Part shown: one piece after another, positions 43,207 through 53,683 of the stretch
How the letters are laid out: each line of letters starts with the position of its first letter
Position numbering within the stretch: the stretch's first letter is position 1
Made by a program: the position numbers and the translations under genes
Assembly: GCA_025558095.1 (NCBI GenBank)
Contig: JAIVFI010000034.1
Coordinates: forward strand, 310,001-374,000
Length of the DNA: 64,000 nucleotides
Direction of reading: 5' to 3'
From: Hyaloraphidium curvatum
Taxonomy: Eukaryota; Monoblepharomycota; Hyaloraphidiomycetes; Hyaloraphidiales; Hyaloraphidiaceae
The notes under the pieces: generated by a model
Told to the model about the DNA's origin: nothing
The model's database searches: none
The model's input: the letters and a program-made list of their open reading frames with translations, nothing else

Positions 43207-44674
43207 CTACGCCAAACACGCCTTAAGCTTCTGCAGCAGTACCGGATTCTCGTCCTTGTTGCCGACCGTGATCCGGAGGCACCCGTCGCAGCCCAGCTCC
43301 GTCCCGCGGAATCGCACAACGACCCCCATCGTCTCCGCCATGGTCTTGTAGACCCTGAACGCCTCGTCGCTACTCGGTGCGCCCTTGGTATCCAGCACCT
43401 CGACCAGGATAAAGTTCGAGTCCCAGCCGCCGAGGACGCGGCCGATCCGGGGCATGGACTTGAGTTGGGAGACCAGGTTCTCCCGCTCGCGGGTGATCTC
43501 GGCGACGTACTCCCGCAACCGCGTCGTAGAATCATCCATCAGCGCCATGCGCGCCAGGATCGAGGTGGGAGTGGCGACGTTGTACGGCGCCTTGGTCTTG
43601 TTGAGGACAGCGGCGATCTCGGGCGTCGTGATCGAGAACCCGAGCCTGAGCCATCCGATCAACATCGCGGCACGGCCGGCAACAGCACTGAATTAGCCCA
43701 CCTAATGCCTGCGAGCCCAAACCCTTTGCTCAGCGTTTGAGTGACGATCAAGTTGGGGTAATCCTTGATCCACGTCGCCACGCTGCCCTTGTCCGCTCCA
43801 GGCTGGGTGAAGTCGACATATGCCTCGTCCACAACCACGATGCCGCGGAAGTCTTCGAACTCAAGGAGTGCCTTGATGTCCGAGAGCCGGAGCGCAACGC
43901 CGGTGGGGTTCCCGGGCGAGCAGAGGATCACAAGCTTGATGCTAGGGTCACCGCGGACTGCGGCCTTGATCTGCGGAATGGCAGTTCGAGACGGTGAGTG
44001 GCAGTTAGGCGATGGGCTGCGCGGAGCATCACCTTGTCCACCTGCAGCTGGTACCGGTTCTCGCCCTCACTCGTCACGTCCAGCGGGACCTTCACGATCC
44101 CGACATCATTCGTTTGCGCGGCCACAGTGTACATCCCATAAGTCGGCGGGCAAATCAGAATCTTGTCCTTGCCCGGGACACAGAAGACCCTCATGATGAG
44201 GTCGATCGATTCGTCGGAGCCCACCCCCACGAACAAGCACTCCGGTCCATATGGCAGTCCCCGGAACTTCACCAAGAGCTGTTTCGTGTCCTCCTGGTGG
44301 GGATCCGGATACCGGTTGAGCGCGCTGTCCGGCTGTGCCACCGGGAAGCCATCGGGCCGAGGAGCTCCGGCGAGCAGGTCGAACGCGGCGTCCCCCGAGC
44401 CGTTGCCTGCGTGTCCATTTGCCTCCGCGGCCTTGGGAAACGCAATCACCGGTCCGATCGAGTTTTCGTTCGCGTCCAGCAGGATGCCCTCGGAGTAATC
44501 GTCGCGGGCGCACCGGTACGGGTGGAGCGCCCAAATGTTCGGCCGGACGATGTCCTGGAGACTCCACTTCCGGGCGGCCGAAGAGCCGTTCTGAGCCCGA
44601 CCGGAATCCTCGGCTTGGCCCATCGTGGATGACTGAGGAAGTGGAACAGTCCGCCGTTTGTTTACCCGCGGCAC
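43207..44674 (-). CDS. HIS5: Histidinol-phosphate aminotransferase
   Basis: Minus-strand exons 44033-44674, 43702-43970 and 43207-43645 give 449 residues. An internal start at 44623 (MGQAEDSG) is also possible. It transfers an amino group to imidazole-acetol phosphate in histidine synthesis. Signatures are [79 protein letters not shown], and [12 protein letters not shown], whose Lys binds PLP, then [10 protein letters not shown] after the second intron. The enzyme is usually about 360-390 residues; the excess is an N-terminal extension and a loop insertion ([16 protein letters not shown] region). The gene is divergent from adenylosuccinate lyase. Confidence 0.93.
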
Positions 44675-44770
44675 CTCTGCGTAGCGTCGCGGATCACAAC
44701 GATTTCCTCCGGGTCAGGGGAACCCGCCACTCTGTTCGCTGCCCGCATCGTGCTTGAGAAACCTTCCAAC
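44675..44770. promoter_or_regulatory. Compact divergent promoter, HIS5 / ADSL
   Basis: These 96 bp (147 if the internal HIS5 start is used) lie between divergent starts of a histidine-pathway gene and the purine-pathway adenylosuccinate lyase gene. The two pathways share the AICAR by-product, so co-regulation from one promoter is plausible, but no specific site was recognised. Confidence 0.4.
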
Positions 44771-46399
44771 ATGGCGTCCGCGCCAAAGCAGGCGCCGTCG
44801 GAGCACGACAAGTACGCGTCTCCGCTCACGTCGCGGTACGCCTCGCCGGAGATGGCGTTCAACTTCTCGGACATGAAAAAGTTCAGCACCTGGCGGCGGC
44901 TCTGGATCAACCTCGCCAAGGCGGAAAAGGAGCTGGGCCTGAACATCCCCGACGAAGCGCTAACACAGATGGAGGAGAACGTTACCAGTGCGTGGGGGTC
45001 TCCTGTTCCGGCGATTGGTGCTGACCCTGAGCTTCAAAGACATCGACTTTGAGATGGCCGCAAAAGAAGAGAAGCGCCGGCGGCACGACGTCATGGCCCA
45101 CGTGCACACCTTCGGCGTGGTGGCACCGGCTGCTGCCAGCATCATCCACCTCGGGGCCACGTCGTGCTACGTTACGGACAACTCGGAACTCATCATGATG
45201 CGCGATGGACTGGATATTCTTCTCCCGAAGCTCGCATCCTGCATCCAGAAGCTGGCGCAGTTTGCGCGGAAGCACGCGGACCTTCCCACCCTTGGATTCA
45301 CCCACTTCCAGCCCGCGCAGCTCACGACCGTAGGCAAGCGCTGCTGCCTGTGGCTTCAAGATCTGCTTTTTGACTTGCGGAACATCACTCGCGTCCGGGA
45401 GGATCTGAGGTTCCGAGGCGTCAAGGGCACGACGGGGACCCAGGCCTCGTTCCTCACCCTTTTCGATGGCGATGGAGAAAAGGTGGGAACATGTTCGTCG
45501 CTTCGCCGGATCATTCTCACACTCGCCAAAGTGTGAGAAGCTCGACGAGCTCGTGACGAAGCTCGCGGGGTTCCCCTCGGCGTACCGTGTGACCGGACAG
45601 ACCTACTCGCGCCACGTTGACCTGGACGTTCTCGCCGCGTTGTCTGCTTTCGGAGTCTCGGCTCACAAGCTAGCCACTGACATCCGGCTTCTCGCGCACA
45701 TGAAGGAGGTGGAAGAGCCGTTCGAGAAGGATCAGATCGGAAGCTCGGCCATGGCCTACAAGCGCAACCCGATGCGCTGCGAGCGCGTTTGCGGCCTTTC
45801 CCGCCATCTCATTGCCCTGGTGCAGGACGCACAGATGACGGCGGCGACGCAGTGGTGGGTCGGCGTCCACGGAGCGGGAATCTCCCAGCTCAATGTCTGC
45901 CCACGTCAGGTTCGAGCGCACTCTCGACGACTCCGCCAACCGCCGGATCTCCATCCCCGAAGCCTTTCTGACGACCGACATCCTCCTGTCGCTCCTCCAG
46001 AACATCTTTGACGGAATGGTCGTCTACCCGAAGGTGATCGCCAAGCACATTGCCCAGGAGCTGCCCTTCATGGCGACGGAAAACATAATCATGGCCATCG
46101 TCAAGGCTGGTGGCAACAGGCAGGATTGCCACGAGAAGATCCGAGTCCTCAGCCAGGAAGCCGCCAGGGTTGTGAAGGAATCCGGCGGTGACAATGACCT
46201 GATCGCCCGCGTGAAGGCGGACCCTTACTTTGAGCCCATCTGGGACAAGCTGGACGCGCTTCTGGATCCTTCGACGTTTGTCGGGCGCGCTCCGGAGCAG
46301 ACCAGGCGCTTCCTGGACGGTGAGGTCGCGGAAGCTCTGAAACCGTGGATGGAGCTCCTGGAGGGCGGAAAGGTTGCGCAGGAGGAGATCGCCGTGTAA
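44771..46399 (+). CDS. ADSL: Adenylosuccinate lyase
   Basis: Exons 44771-44987, 45040-45482, 45532-45854 and 45910-46399 give 490 residues, the eukaryotic size. The enzyme releases fumarate from SAICAR and from adenylosuccinate in purine synthesis. Clear blocks are [69 protein letters not shown], the signature loop [16 protein letters not shown] (with the flexible-loop catalytic Ser), and [16 protein letters not shown] rebuilt across the last intron. All exon phases agree. No unusual insertions. Confidence 0.95.
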
Positions 46400-46620
46400 A
46401 TTATAGGAAAACACCATTTTGGCAGTGGATTGCAGCTACAGGAGATGGCACGACACTTACCCGGAGCTTGAGCACGCGGTGTGTCGCATAAGGGCATCAG
46501 TGGGCATCAGCAGTATCAGCGGTCGTCAGATCTTCGTCCCCCGCGTACGGCGGCATTCAGGAACCTTTGAGCATTCTGAAAACAAATTGCCCCGCACCGC
46601 TTTGCCCGCAACGGCTCGGC

Positions 46621-47313
46621 ATGGCTGTCGAACGCGTCGACGACAACGCGGGGGAGCCAGACCATGACGCTCCGCCGCCCCACGCCTCGTTGCTGCTTCA
46701 AAGTCCCCCGCGGACAACGCTTGTGAAGGAGCAGAGGAGCGCGGAGATGAAGCTGAAGCTGCTGAACCGAATGCAATCCGCGTCACCGGCCGTCGGCGCA
46801 TCGAGAGCCGAAGCGGGCGAGGCATTTGGGTTCACAGAGGAGCACAGTCCGTCGCAGCAAGCTCTGCATACCGCGAAGCGGCAATCAGTGCACGTCATGA
46901 AACGGGCCATGTCGAACCAGAAACTCCTGCGACACACGAGCACGTCGTCCACCGCAGCGGGCCAGGCGGAGGATCTCGGAGCTTTGCGATCGAGGATCCA
47001 ACGACACATGCGCAGATTGACATTGGAGGATGATGCGGAAGGCTCGTCAGGAGAGCCCGCGACGGACTTGGTTGCACCAGGGGCCATCTTTGCCGCGGAT
47101 CCGGACGAGTTGCCTGCAGACGCCCCGCCGTCGAAACCAGTCAGACCATTGAGACTCGAGGAACTTCCGGGCCACGTGAAGCGCCACCTTGCCAAGTTGG
47201 ACGCTGCGCGATCGGGGCCAGAGGCAGGGGCGGAGGAGCGATCTGAGCCAGTGCGGACTCGGGCGGTTCTCCCTGTTGCGCCCCCGTCGGTTGGACGGTG
47301 GCGGATCGCATGA
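46621..47313 (+). CDS. Unrecognised low-complexity protein
   Basis: This single ORF encodes 230 residues from MAVERVDDNAGEPDH. It is rich in Ser, Pro, Ala and Arg, with two basic helical segments (KEQRSAEMKLKLLNRMQ and LRSRIQRHMRRLTLEDD) and a third near the end (GHVKRHLAKLD). Each helical segment has the spacing of an amphipathic binding peptide, but no family is recognised. A longer start at 46567 exists. No intron is seen. The even composition and absence of stop-rich stretches support coding, though the evidence is limited. Confidence 0.45.
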   Translation: MAVERVDDNAGEPDHDAPPPHASLLLQSPPRTTLVKEQRSAEMKLKLLNRMQSASPAVGASRAEAGEAFGFTEEHSPSQQALHTAKRQSVHVMKRAMSNQKLLRHTSTSSTAAGQAEDLGALRSRIQRHMRRLTLEDDAEGSSGEPATDLVAPGAIFAADPDELPADAPPSKPVRPLRLEELPGHVKRHLAKLDAARSGPEAGAEERSEPVRTRAVLPVAPPSVGRWRIA

Positions 47314-47466
47314 TAGTTGAATGCTTTTAGCGATCTTGTAGAGAAAGGTCGAAGAAGCTGAACAAAGAATCCTGGGGTGTGATTGTGGTGTAGGAGGACT
47401 CGTCCAGGAACTTGGTCGTCTTGGGCCGGGGACGTGCTTCCGACGGCCCCCTCGCCCACGGACCAA

Positions 47467-50400
47467 ATGGCCGCCGGGGCCCCGAGGACCATTGCTTCCT
47501 TCTTTTCCGCGAAGCCGTCGCCGGCGACGCGGAAGGAGGTCGTTGTCATTGACGACTCGGACGACGTTGTGGACTCCGCTGCGGACGCCGGGGAACCCGT
47601 CCCGCGGGACGACGCCGGGGCGCCGGAGCCGTCCCACGCCACGCCTGCGAGAGCTCCTCCTCAAGATGCTCCCTCTGCGGCGGACGGCCTTGAAGGTCGG
47701 TCCTTCCCTTTCGCAGCGGTGCCGCGGTCTTCAACGGCTACCGCGGTCCCAGGCACGTCGGGGTCGGTCGAGCGCAAGCGCAAGAGTCCGGACGCCGCAG
47801 CGGACGACGATCCCATGATACTGGGTTGGAAAGCTATGCGCTACCGGCTCGGCGCGCTCTGAACGCGTTTCGCAGACCAACCAGCCTCGCCCCCCCCTCG
47901 TCCTGTACCCTCGGCGAAGAAGGCCAAGACAGCTTCTGGTGGGCAACGACCTCGCTCTTACTTTGCGGACCTATCTCAAGGAAGAAAACAGGTGCAGCGT
48001 CGCCGTCTACCCCGGATTCGAGGGCGGCAGAAGTGAAGGATGGGAAGATTGTCTTCAAGGAGAGCAAGATGGAGTACGGGCAAGCTCCGTACAGCCTTAA
48101 AGGTTCTCGCCTCGCGTGAAGACTCTGTCAGTTGCTCACCCATTTCCCTCGCGTAAAGAAACCTTCACCTTCATGGAGTTCCGGAAAACGCAGACTGAAC
48201 CGGCCACGACCTTCCCCGAGCAGTGGCTGCCGCTGGTGGGCAAGCTGGTGCAGGACAAGACCACCAGCCGGGAGGTTTTGGCGAAGGAGGTGCTGAAGAA
48301 GCTCTGCCCCAACGAGGAGGAGGATTCGCAGGACCGTGGGTTTCGCACCTGAGCCCCGCGGAGCGCGTCTGAGGTTCCCAACCAGCGCCGGCACCGCCGT
48401 ACCTCTCGGCATCCGTGGTCGCGGAAGCCATTTCTTCCGTTGCGGAGAGGAAGAACTACGGGGTGCAGCGGAACGGTGCCGGGCCCCAGCAGTTGTCGAT
48501 TTGGCGTTGGGAGGTGCGGGATCTGGAGGCCACGTTCCCAGCGGACGTGGTGCAGAAAATTCGGACGAGGAGGGAGCGGAGAGTCAAGGCGCAGGAGGAG
48601 CTTCAGGGGTGGCTGGATGCGCTTCCGGAGGAGAAGCAGACCGAGACCCTGAACCCGGAGAAGAAGAAGCGTGCGAAGAAGAGCGACGTTCTGCCTGGGA
48701 GCGCGGTGGCTTCCCCCGCGCCAGCGAACGCTGCAGGTGCTGCTGAAAAGGTCAGCAGCACGAACGTTTCTCGGGACACCTCACCGACGGCAAATTGCCA
48801 GGAGAATCAGCCCGCTCCCGCGGCTCCAGCGCCTGCGCAAGCTGCGTCCGAAACGCCGGCCACTGGCAAGAAGAAGAAGGAACCGAAAGCCCCCGTGGAC
48901 AAGCAGAAGACCGCGGAGAAGGGAAAGGTCGCGGAGAAGGGCAAGAAGGCGGCCGAGCCAAAACCCGACCAGGTGCATTACGCCTGCAGCGGGTCGTCGC
49001 CGAGGATCTGACCCTCGGTCCAGCACAACCTTACCACCTTCTTCAAGGTCGTCGAGAGGGAGAAGCCGGCGCAGGGGTCCGGCGCCGCCGCCCTCTGCGA
49101 GTTCGATCGCATGTTCCTTCCGTTTGTGGGCGGCAAGGAGGTGCAAATCGCTCCGCATATTCCGTTTCCACGGGTTCTGCAGGACAGCTTCGAGTCGCTG
49201 CTTGAATCCCAAGATGCCACCGTCTCGATAGCCGAGTGGGTCGCGCAGGCAAAGGCGACCAACGTGGAGCGCGTGGTCAAGAGGCATGCCCCGTATAAGG
49301 CGTTGTACGCGGAGAAGGACGGGGTCGTGATGCTGGACGATGCGCCTCTGAAGCTCGCCGAGCGGAAGCCCCTGCGGAAGAAGCTGTTGCAGTTCCGGAG
49401 CGAGTACGACCTGCGTTTGCGGCCGCCGTACTGGGGTGGGTGGCTTTCTCGCCCTTTCTCTTCCACTCTGACCCGCCCGCGCAGGCGTCTTCACCAAGGC
49501 TTCCAACGTCGTCACCGGCCGCCGGCCTTTTGCCCGGGAATCGACACTGGATTACGAGTACGACAGCGAGGAGGAATGGGAGGAGGAGGAGGAGGGCGAG
49601 GACCTGGGGAGCGACGACGAGGACGAGGACGACCGCGCGAGCCGATCCTCCTTGGAGCCGGACGAGGACGACGACGGCTGGCTGGAGAAGGACGACGGTC
49701 AGGCCGACGGCGGGAGCGGGCTCGGCACACCGCGACCGTCGTCCCCTACGGGGCCCAAGAAGGCGCGCATCCAGCAGATCTCGGAACCGGTCGTCATCGG
49801 GCCGATATTCGACGACGTATCACTCGGGGAGTTTGCGCCCAACGCCCGGTTCGCCGAGTTTGCTTGCGAGGTGCTTGTGGAGAGTGGGTGTGTCGTGGGG
49901 TGGGATTGGTCGCGGCATCTGATGCAGTCCCGCCAGCCACCTGGTGCATCAACCCTTTCGACGTGCAATTCAACGATGCGCTGCTGGGCGGGGACGGTGG
50001 TGCTGGCGGCGCTTCCGAAGGACCGGGCGGTTCCAAGAGTGCGGGGGCAAAGTCGGGCCGGGGGAAGAAAAAGCAGGTCTTCCCGCCCGACAAGCTGCAG
50101 GAGCTCGCCGGCGTGGGTCCTTGTGCTGCTGCTGCACCCGATGGCCCTGATGCTTGGGTTCAGTACGTGCAGGGGTCGACAAAGTCGCTGCCCAACCTGG
50201 TCGAGGAGGTCAAGCTGAAGTGGGAGACCGGCGCCGTTTCCGCCGTTGCACGACTAACGGATGCCCCGTCCAGGTTCCCGGACGTTCCCAAGAAGACCCT
50301 GTCAGACAAGATCAAGGAGATCGCCGACACCAGGAAGGGATCGGTGCGTGGCTTGTGGCGTCGAGTGGAGTGGTCCCTGATCGTCCGTGCAGAAACCGCT

Positions 50401-50476
50401 GTGGCAGATCAAGCCGAACGTGGTGCAGGAGATGGCGAGTGCTGATGGTCCGCGCGCTCTGCCGGGTTTTGGCTGA
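47467..50476 (+). CDS. Chromatin assembly factor 1 large subunit (p150-like)
   Basis: Nine exons: 47467-47824, 47876-48102, 48159-48335, 48386-48972, 49024-49435, 49485-49883, 49928-50112, 50173-50343, 50393-50476. CAF-1 deposits H3-H4 at replication forks. The N-terminus RTIASFFSAKP is a PCNA-interacting (PIP) box. The middle holds KMEYGQAPYSLKETFTFMEF and a long Lys/Glu/Ala stretch resembling the KER helix. The core LLQFRSEYDLRLRPPYWG joins VFTKASNVVTGRRPF and LDYEYDSEEEWEEEEEG, the diagnostic acidic block. The C-terminal VPKKTLSDKIKEIADT and KPLWQIKPNVV form a winged-helix-like end. Exon 2 is one nucleotide short of the required phase, implying a frameshift in an A-run at 47985-47988. Confidence 0.85.
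47985..47988 (+). other. Putative one-base deletion in a CAF-1 p150 A-run
   Basis: Exon 47876-48102 reads SAKKAKTASGGQRPRSYFAD up to the run of four A, and VKDGKIVFKESKMEY in the next frame after it. One more A would give a single continuous frame and correct phase into exon 3. It may be a sequencing or assembly error or a true lesion. Confidence 0.55.
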
Positions 50477-50886
50477 CGTTCACCTCCAGGCGGGGGGAGG
50501 GGCCGCCCAAACCACCGGGGAAGCTGGGCAGGGATCCCTCGAAGTGCCGTGAGTTCCGTTGCGCTGTGGTGCCGCGTCAGAACATGGATTTCATGCCGAC
50601 CCCGCAGATCCGCGGCCCCTGTCGATGCCTTGTAGGTCGACGTATGAACCCGGGATGAGTGATGAGTTCAGGTGGAGGCGGTGCAGAGCGGTCCAGGTGC
50701 CGCCAGCCGCCTGTCGATCATCTGGTCCGGAGAAACCCGTCCCGGCGAAGTTGGACACTCCTCCCCCTCTGCGTCCCGGCGCCCGCCGCCGACGCCCGGC
50801 CCGTGATGGGCCAGCCGTAGCCGGCCCTGCGCCGCCCGCCCGCCGGCCGCCCCGCACACCGTCCCCCACCCCTTTGCCCCTTTGCG
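50477..50886. other. Intergenic stretch, no gene seen
   Basis: This 410-nt gap between two plus-strand genes is GC-rich in its second half. Long ORFs crossing it lack domain-like sequence. It presumably holds the CAF-1 3' UTR and the promoter of the AT-hook gene. Confidence 0.4.
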
Positions 50887-52787
50887 ATGAACCTGCCCGT
50901 GCTGTTCGACTCCATCATCCTCAACGCGCAGGGCGCGCGGTCGTGCTACTTCGCCGGCCGGGAGGACGAGGCGTTCGTCAAGCTGGAGCAGTGCCAGCGC
51001 ACCATCGCGGCGCTGCGCGAGTTCCGCGACAAGGTGCACGCGCTGCTCAACGCCGACCCGACGCCGCCGCCCGCCGCCGCCGCGCTGCGCGCCGAGAAGC
51101 CGCCCGCGCGCCGTGGCCGCCCGCCCGGCTCGGGCGCGAAGCCGAAGCCGCCGAAGGCCGCGCCCACGCCGCCCGCGCAGCCGTCGCCCGCGCCGCCGCC
51201 GCCGGCAAAGCGCCCGCTGCAGCGGCTGCCGTCCGCAGAGTACCCGCCCGACCTGGGGCCGCACGCCTCGCTGCCCATCTCGCCGTACCACACCGCGAAC
51301 GACGTGTCGGACGACGGCGACACGGCCGACCTCGGGCACCCGTCGCCCGCGGGCGCCACGGAGCTCGTGCCGGACTTCATCGCGCGGCTGGACGAGGTCT
51401 TCTTCGGCTTCCTGGCCCGCGTGTGCTCGGACCTAAACGCCACGGACAGCGAGGGCGAGCGGATGTGGGCACCTGCTGCATCCCCCGCGACCGCATCTCA
51501 CCCACCTCCGTTGCAGCCACCAGACGCAGACCGCCAAGCGGCTCCAGGGCGTCAGCGAGTCCGACTTCAACGCCTTCAAGTTCCGCATTCGGCCATTCAT
51601 CAACGCCTTCAGGGAGGAGCTTCAGTCCAAGGGCTTCACCCCCGACGTGCTGCCCGAGAAGCTCCTGAAGCTGTACCTGGCGCAGCAGCGGTGGGCACTC
51701 ATTCCTCGACGTGCAGTCCTTCCCCTCGCTGACCTGCGCCGCCCAAAGGTACATCTCCCGGTTCAATGAGGAGGGCCGGAAAGCAAAGTCCAAAGGGACG
51801 CACGTGTGGATGGTCGAGGCCAAGAAGACGGCAGACGGCGGCTTCATCTTCCGCGAGTTCGAGCGCAAGATCGTCGGCCCCGAACCGCCGGCCGTCGCGC
51901 ACGTCGGTTCGCGGTTCCGCTACGAGCCCCGCATCTTCGATCCCCAAACGAGCAGTAGGCATCGAGCCGGCGACCACCGCGCGTGCCGCTCTCGCTTACC
52001 CTGACTTCATCTAGGCCCGAAAGTTACCTTCAAGTCTCCAAACTTGCCTGATTGGCTGCGGTGGGAGAGCAACGTGCTCACCGGGATCGTCCCGCCGGAC
52101 GCGATGCCGGTGGACATCCAGGTGCTGGGCCACTACCGCTCCGGTGACGATGGTGGGTTCCAGGCTTGCTTGGCAGCGTCCCCGGGTCCCTAACCTCTCA
52201 TCTGTGCAGTCGTCACCGTCGAAAAGTCTTTCCACCTGGACATCGCGCCCTGGGACGCGAGCAGCGTGCCACCGGGCATGTTCCCGGACGGGAGCATGCC
52301 TTACAGCCCCACGGGCACCTTGGACTCGCGGACATTTGCCCTGCCGCCCACGCCGGCCGACACGATACCGACGATCTCAGTGGATCTCGCCCAACCAAAG
52401 ACGAAAATGCCGCGGCGCAACTCCATCGGCGCGCAGCCGCCGATGCCAGTCGGTTACGACGGTTCCCTGGGCTTCGACACGATGGAAGAGATCCCGGGGA
52501 GCCTGAAGCGGAAGCGGGGACGCCCTCCCATGCACGGGGAGGCCGAGTTTGCCAACAGCATCTACCAGGACATTGCCCACACCCACGGCGCGTTCAACGG
52601 GAACCCGCATTTCGGCGAGCACGAGGGATTCTCGGACGAAGGGGATCTGGGGCAGAACCCGGACCTCCTGTACGCGGCAAACGGCTATCCCGGGTCGATG
52701 TACGACGATTCGTTCCGGTATCCGCCGCCGCACGCCCGCATGCCGCAGTTCCAGCAGAGTGCGTACCCTGCATTTGAAGACTATTAA
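50887..52787 (+). CDS. AT-hook protein with Ig/cadherin-like segment
   Basis: Exons 50887-51464, 51517-51690, 51749-51954, 52015-52143 and 52210-52787 give 554 residues in exact phase. Two AT-hook-like motifs (RRGRPPGSG near 75 and KRKRGRPPMHG near 470) bind the minor groove of AT-rich DNA. A helical block (RIRPFINAFREELQSKG and LPEKLLKLYL) lies mid-protein. The segment FRYEPRIFDPQTSS to VTFKSPNLPDWLRWESNVLTG resembles putative Ig/dystroglycan-cadherin folds, ending in VVTVEKSFHLDI. A Pro/Ser/Tyr-rich low-complexity tail follows. It is likely a transcription regulator. I do not know a named family with this order. Confidence 0.6.
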
Positions 52788-52959
52788 GTGGCTGGCGAGG
52801 CGTCTCTGGAGCATGGTGGTCAGGAGATCTTTTGGCAAGGATGTACAGCGAAAATATGCCCTCTTTGCGTGTTGTGATTTGAGTCATTAAATGGCACAGT
52901 TCTACTAGCCGACTGGCGACAGAGGTATCGGGTGTGGGGGAATCTGCGGGCTCCGATCT

Positions 52960-53545
52960 CTACTTGGCACTTCCACGCGGAGCCAGCGGCTGCCCGATGT
53001 CCTACGGAGGTGGAACGTGAGATCACCCACAATCGCCCGCGGCAGCGACGCACCTTGCCACGCAGCTTGACGCCGAGCACCCGCTCCATCTTGCCGAGAA
53101 CCTGGGGGTTCGGGACCGCCTTGCCGGACTCGAACTCACCCACCACCGTGGGCTTTTCGTTGATCTTCTGCGCGAGGTCCTGGAGCAAAGGCATCGGTCA
53201 GATCTCCGCAACGGCTGCTCGCTGAACGGACCGGCCGACCTTTTGCGTCATCTCTTTCGCCATCCTAGCCTGCTGAATGGCCTTGGAGAGCGACAGCGAC
53301 ACCTTCTCGACGTGGAAGTTGCCCTCGTCCGTCTCCCGGTCGACCTTTGCCAGCTTCTGCCCGTCGACCGAGTGCCCGGCGTTCAGGTGGACGGCCTTCT
53401 TCTCCGTCTCGAGCGAGGCCCCGGACCGGCGGGCAGCGTTCAGCTCAGAGTCGGTCCGGAGGGTCGAGGTGGAGACCGGCTTCTTCTTGATCACGGTGAC
53501 CGAGTCCCAATCGCTGTTGGACTGCGGTACTCCGGCCTTCGACAT
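52960..53545 (-). CDS. MBF1: Multiprotein bridging factor 1 (MBF1/EDF1)
   Basis: Minus-strand exons 53240-53545, 53054-53179 and 52960-53001 give 157 residues. MBF1 bridges activators and TBP and also binds colliding ribosomes. The N-terminal [11 protein letters not shown] is the family start. The basic [15 protein letters not shown] leads into the helix-turn-helix ([22 protein letters not shown] then [20 protein letters not shown]). The last 42-nt exon supplies [13 protein letters not shown], matching the conserved C-terminus, and was located by phase and homology. The length is the usual 145-160 residues. It is divergent from PP5. Confidence 0.93.
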
Positions 53546-53683
53546 CTCTCTTTCGGCAGAGGCAAGAATGAAAGTGGGGAAGTTGACACGAGAAAACGTC
53601 CCGCGCGGCCAGGCTCTCCGTTCTCAGAACATATCGCGCCGCCCCGCGTCGAACGGCGCGCTCTGCCTGGGCCGACGAATGCG
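53546..53683. promoter_or_regulatory. Divergent promoter region, MBF1 / PP5
   Basis: These 138 bp separate the divergent starts of MBF1 and the PP5 phosphatase gene. No specific element was identified. Confidence 0.4.
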
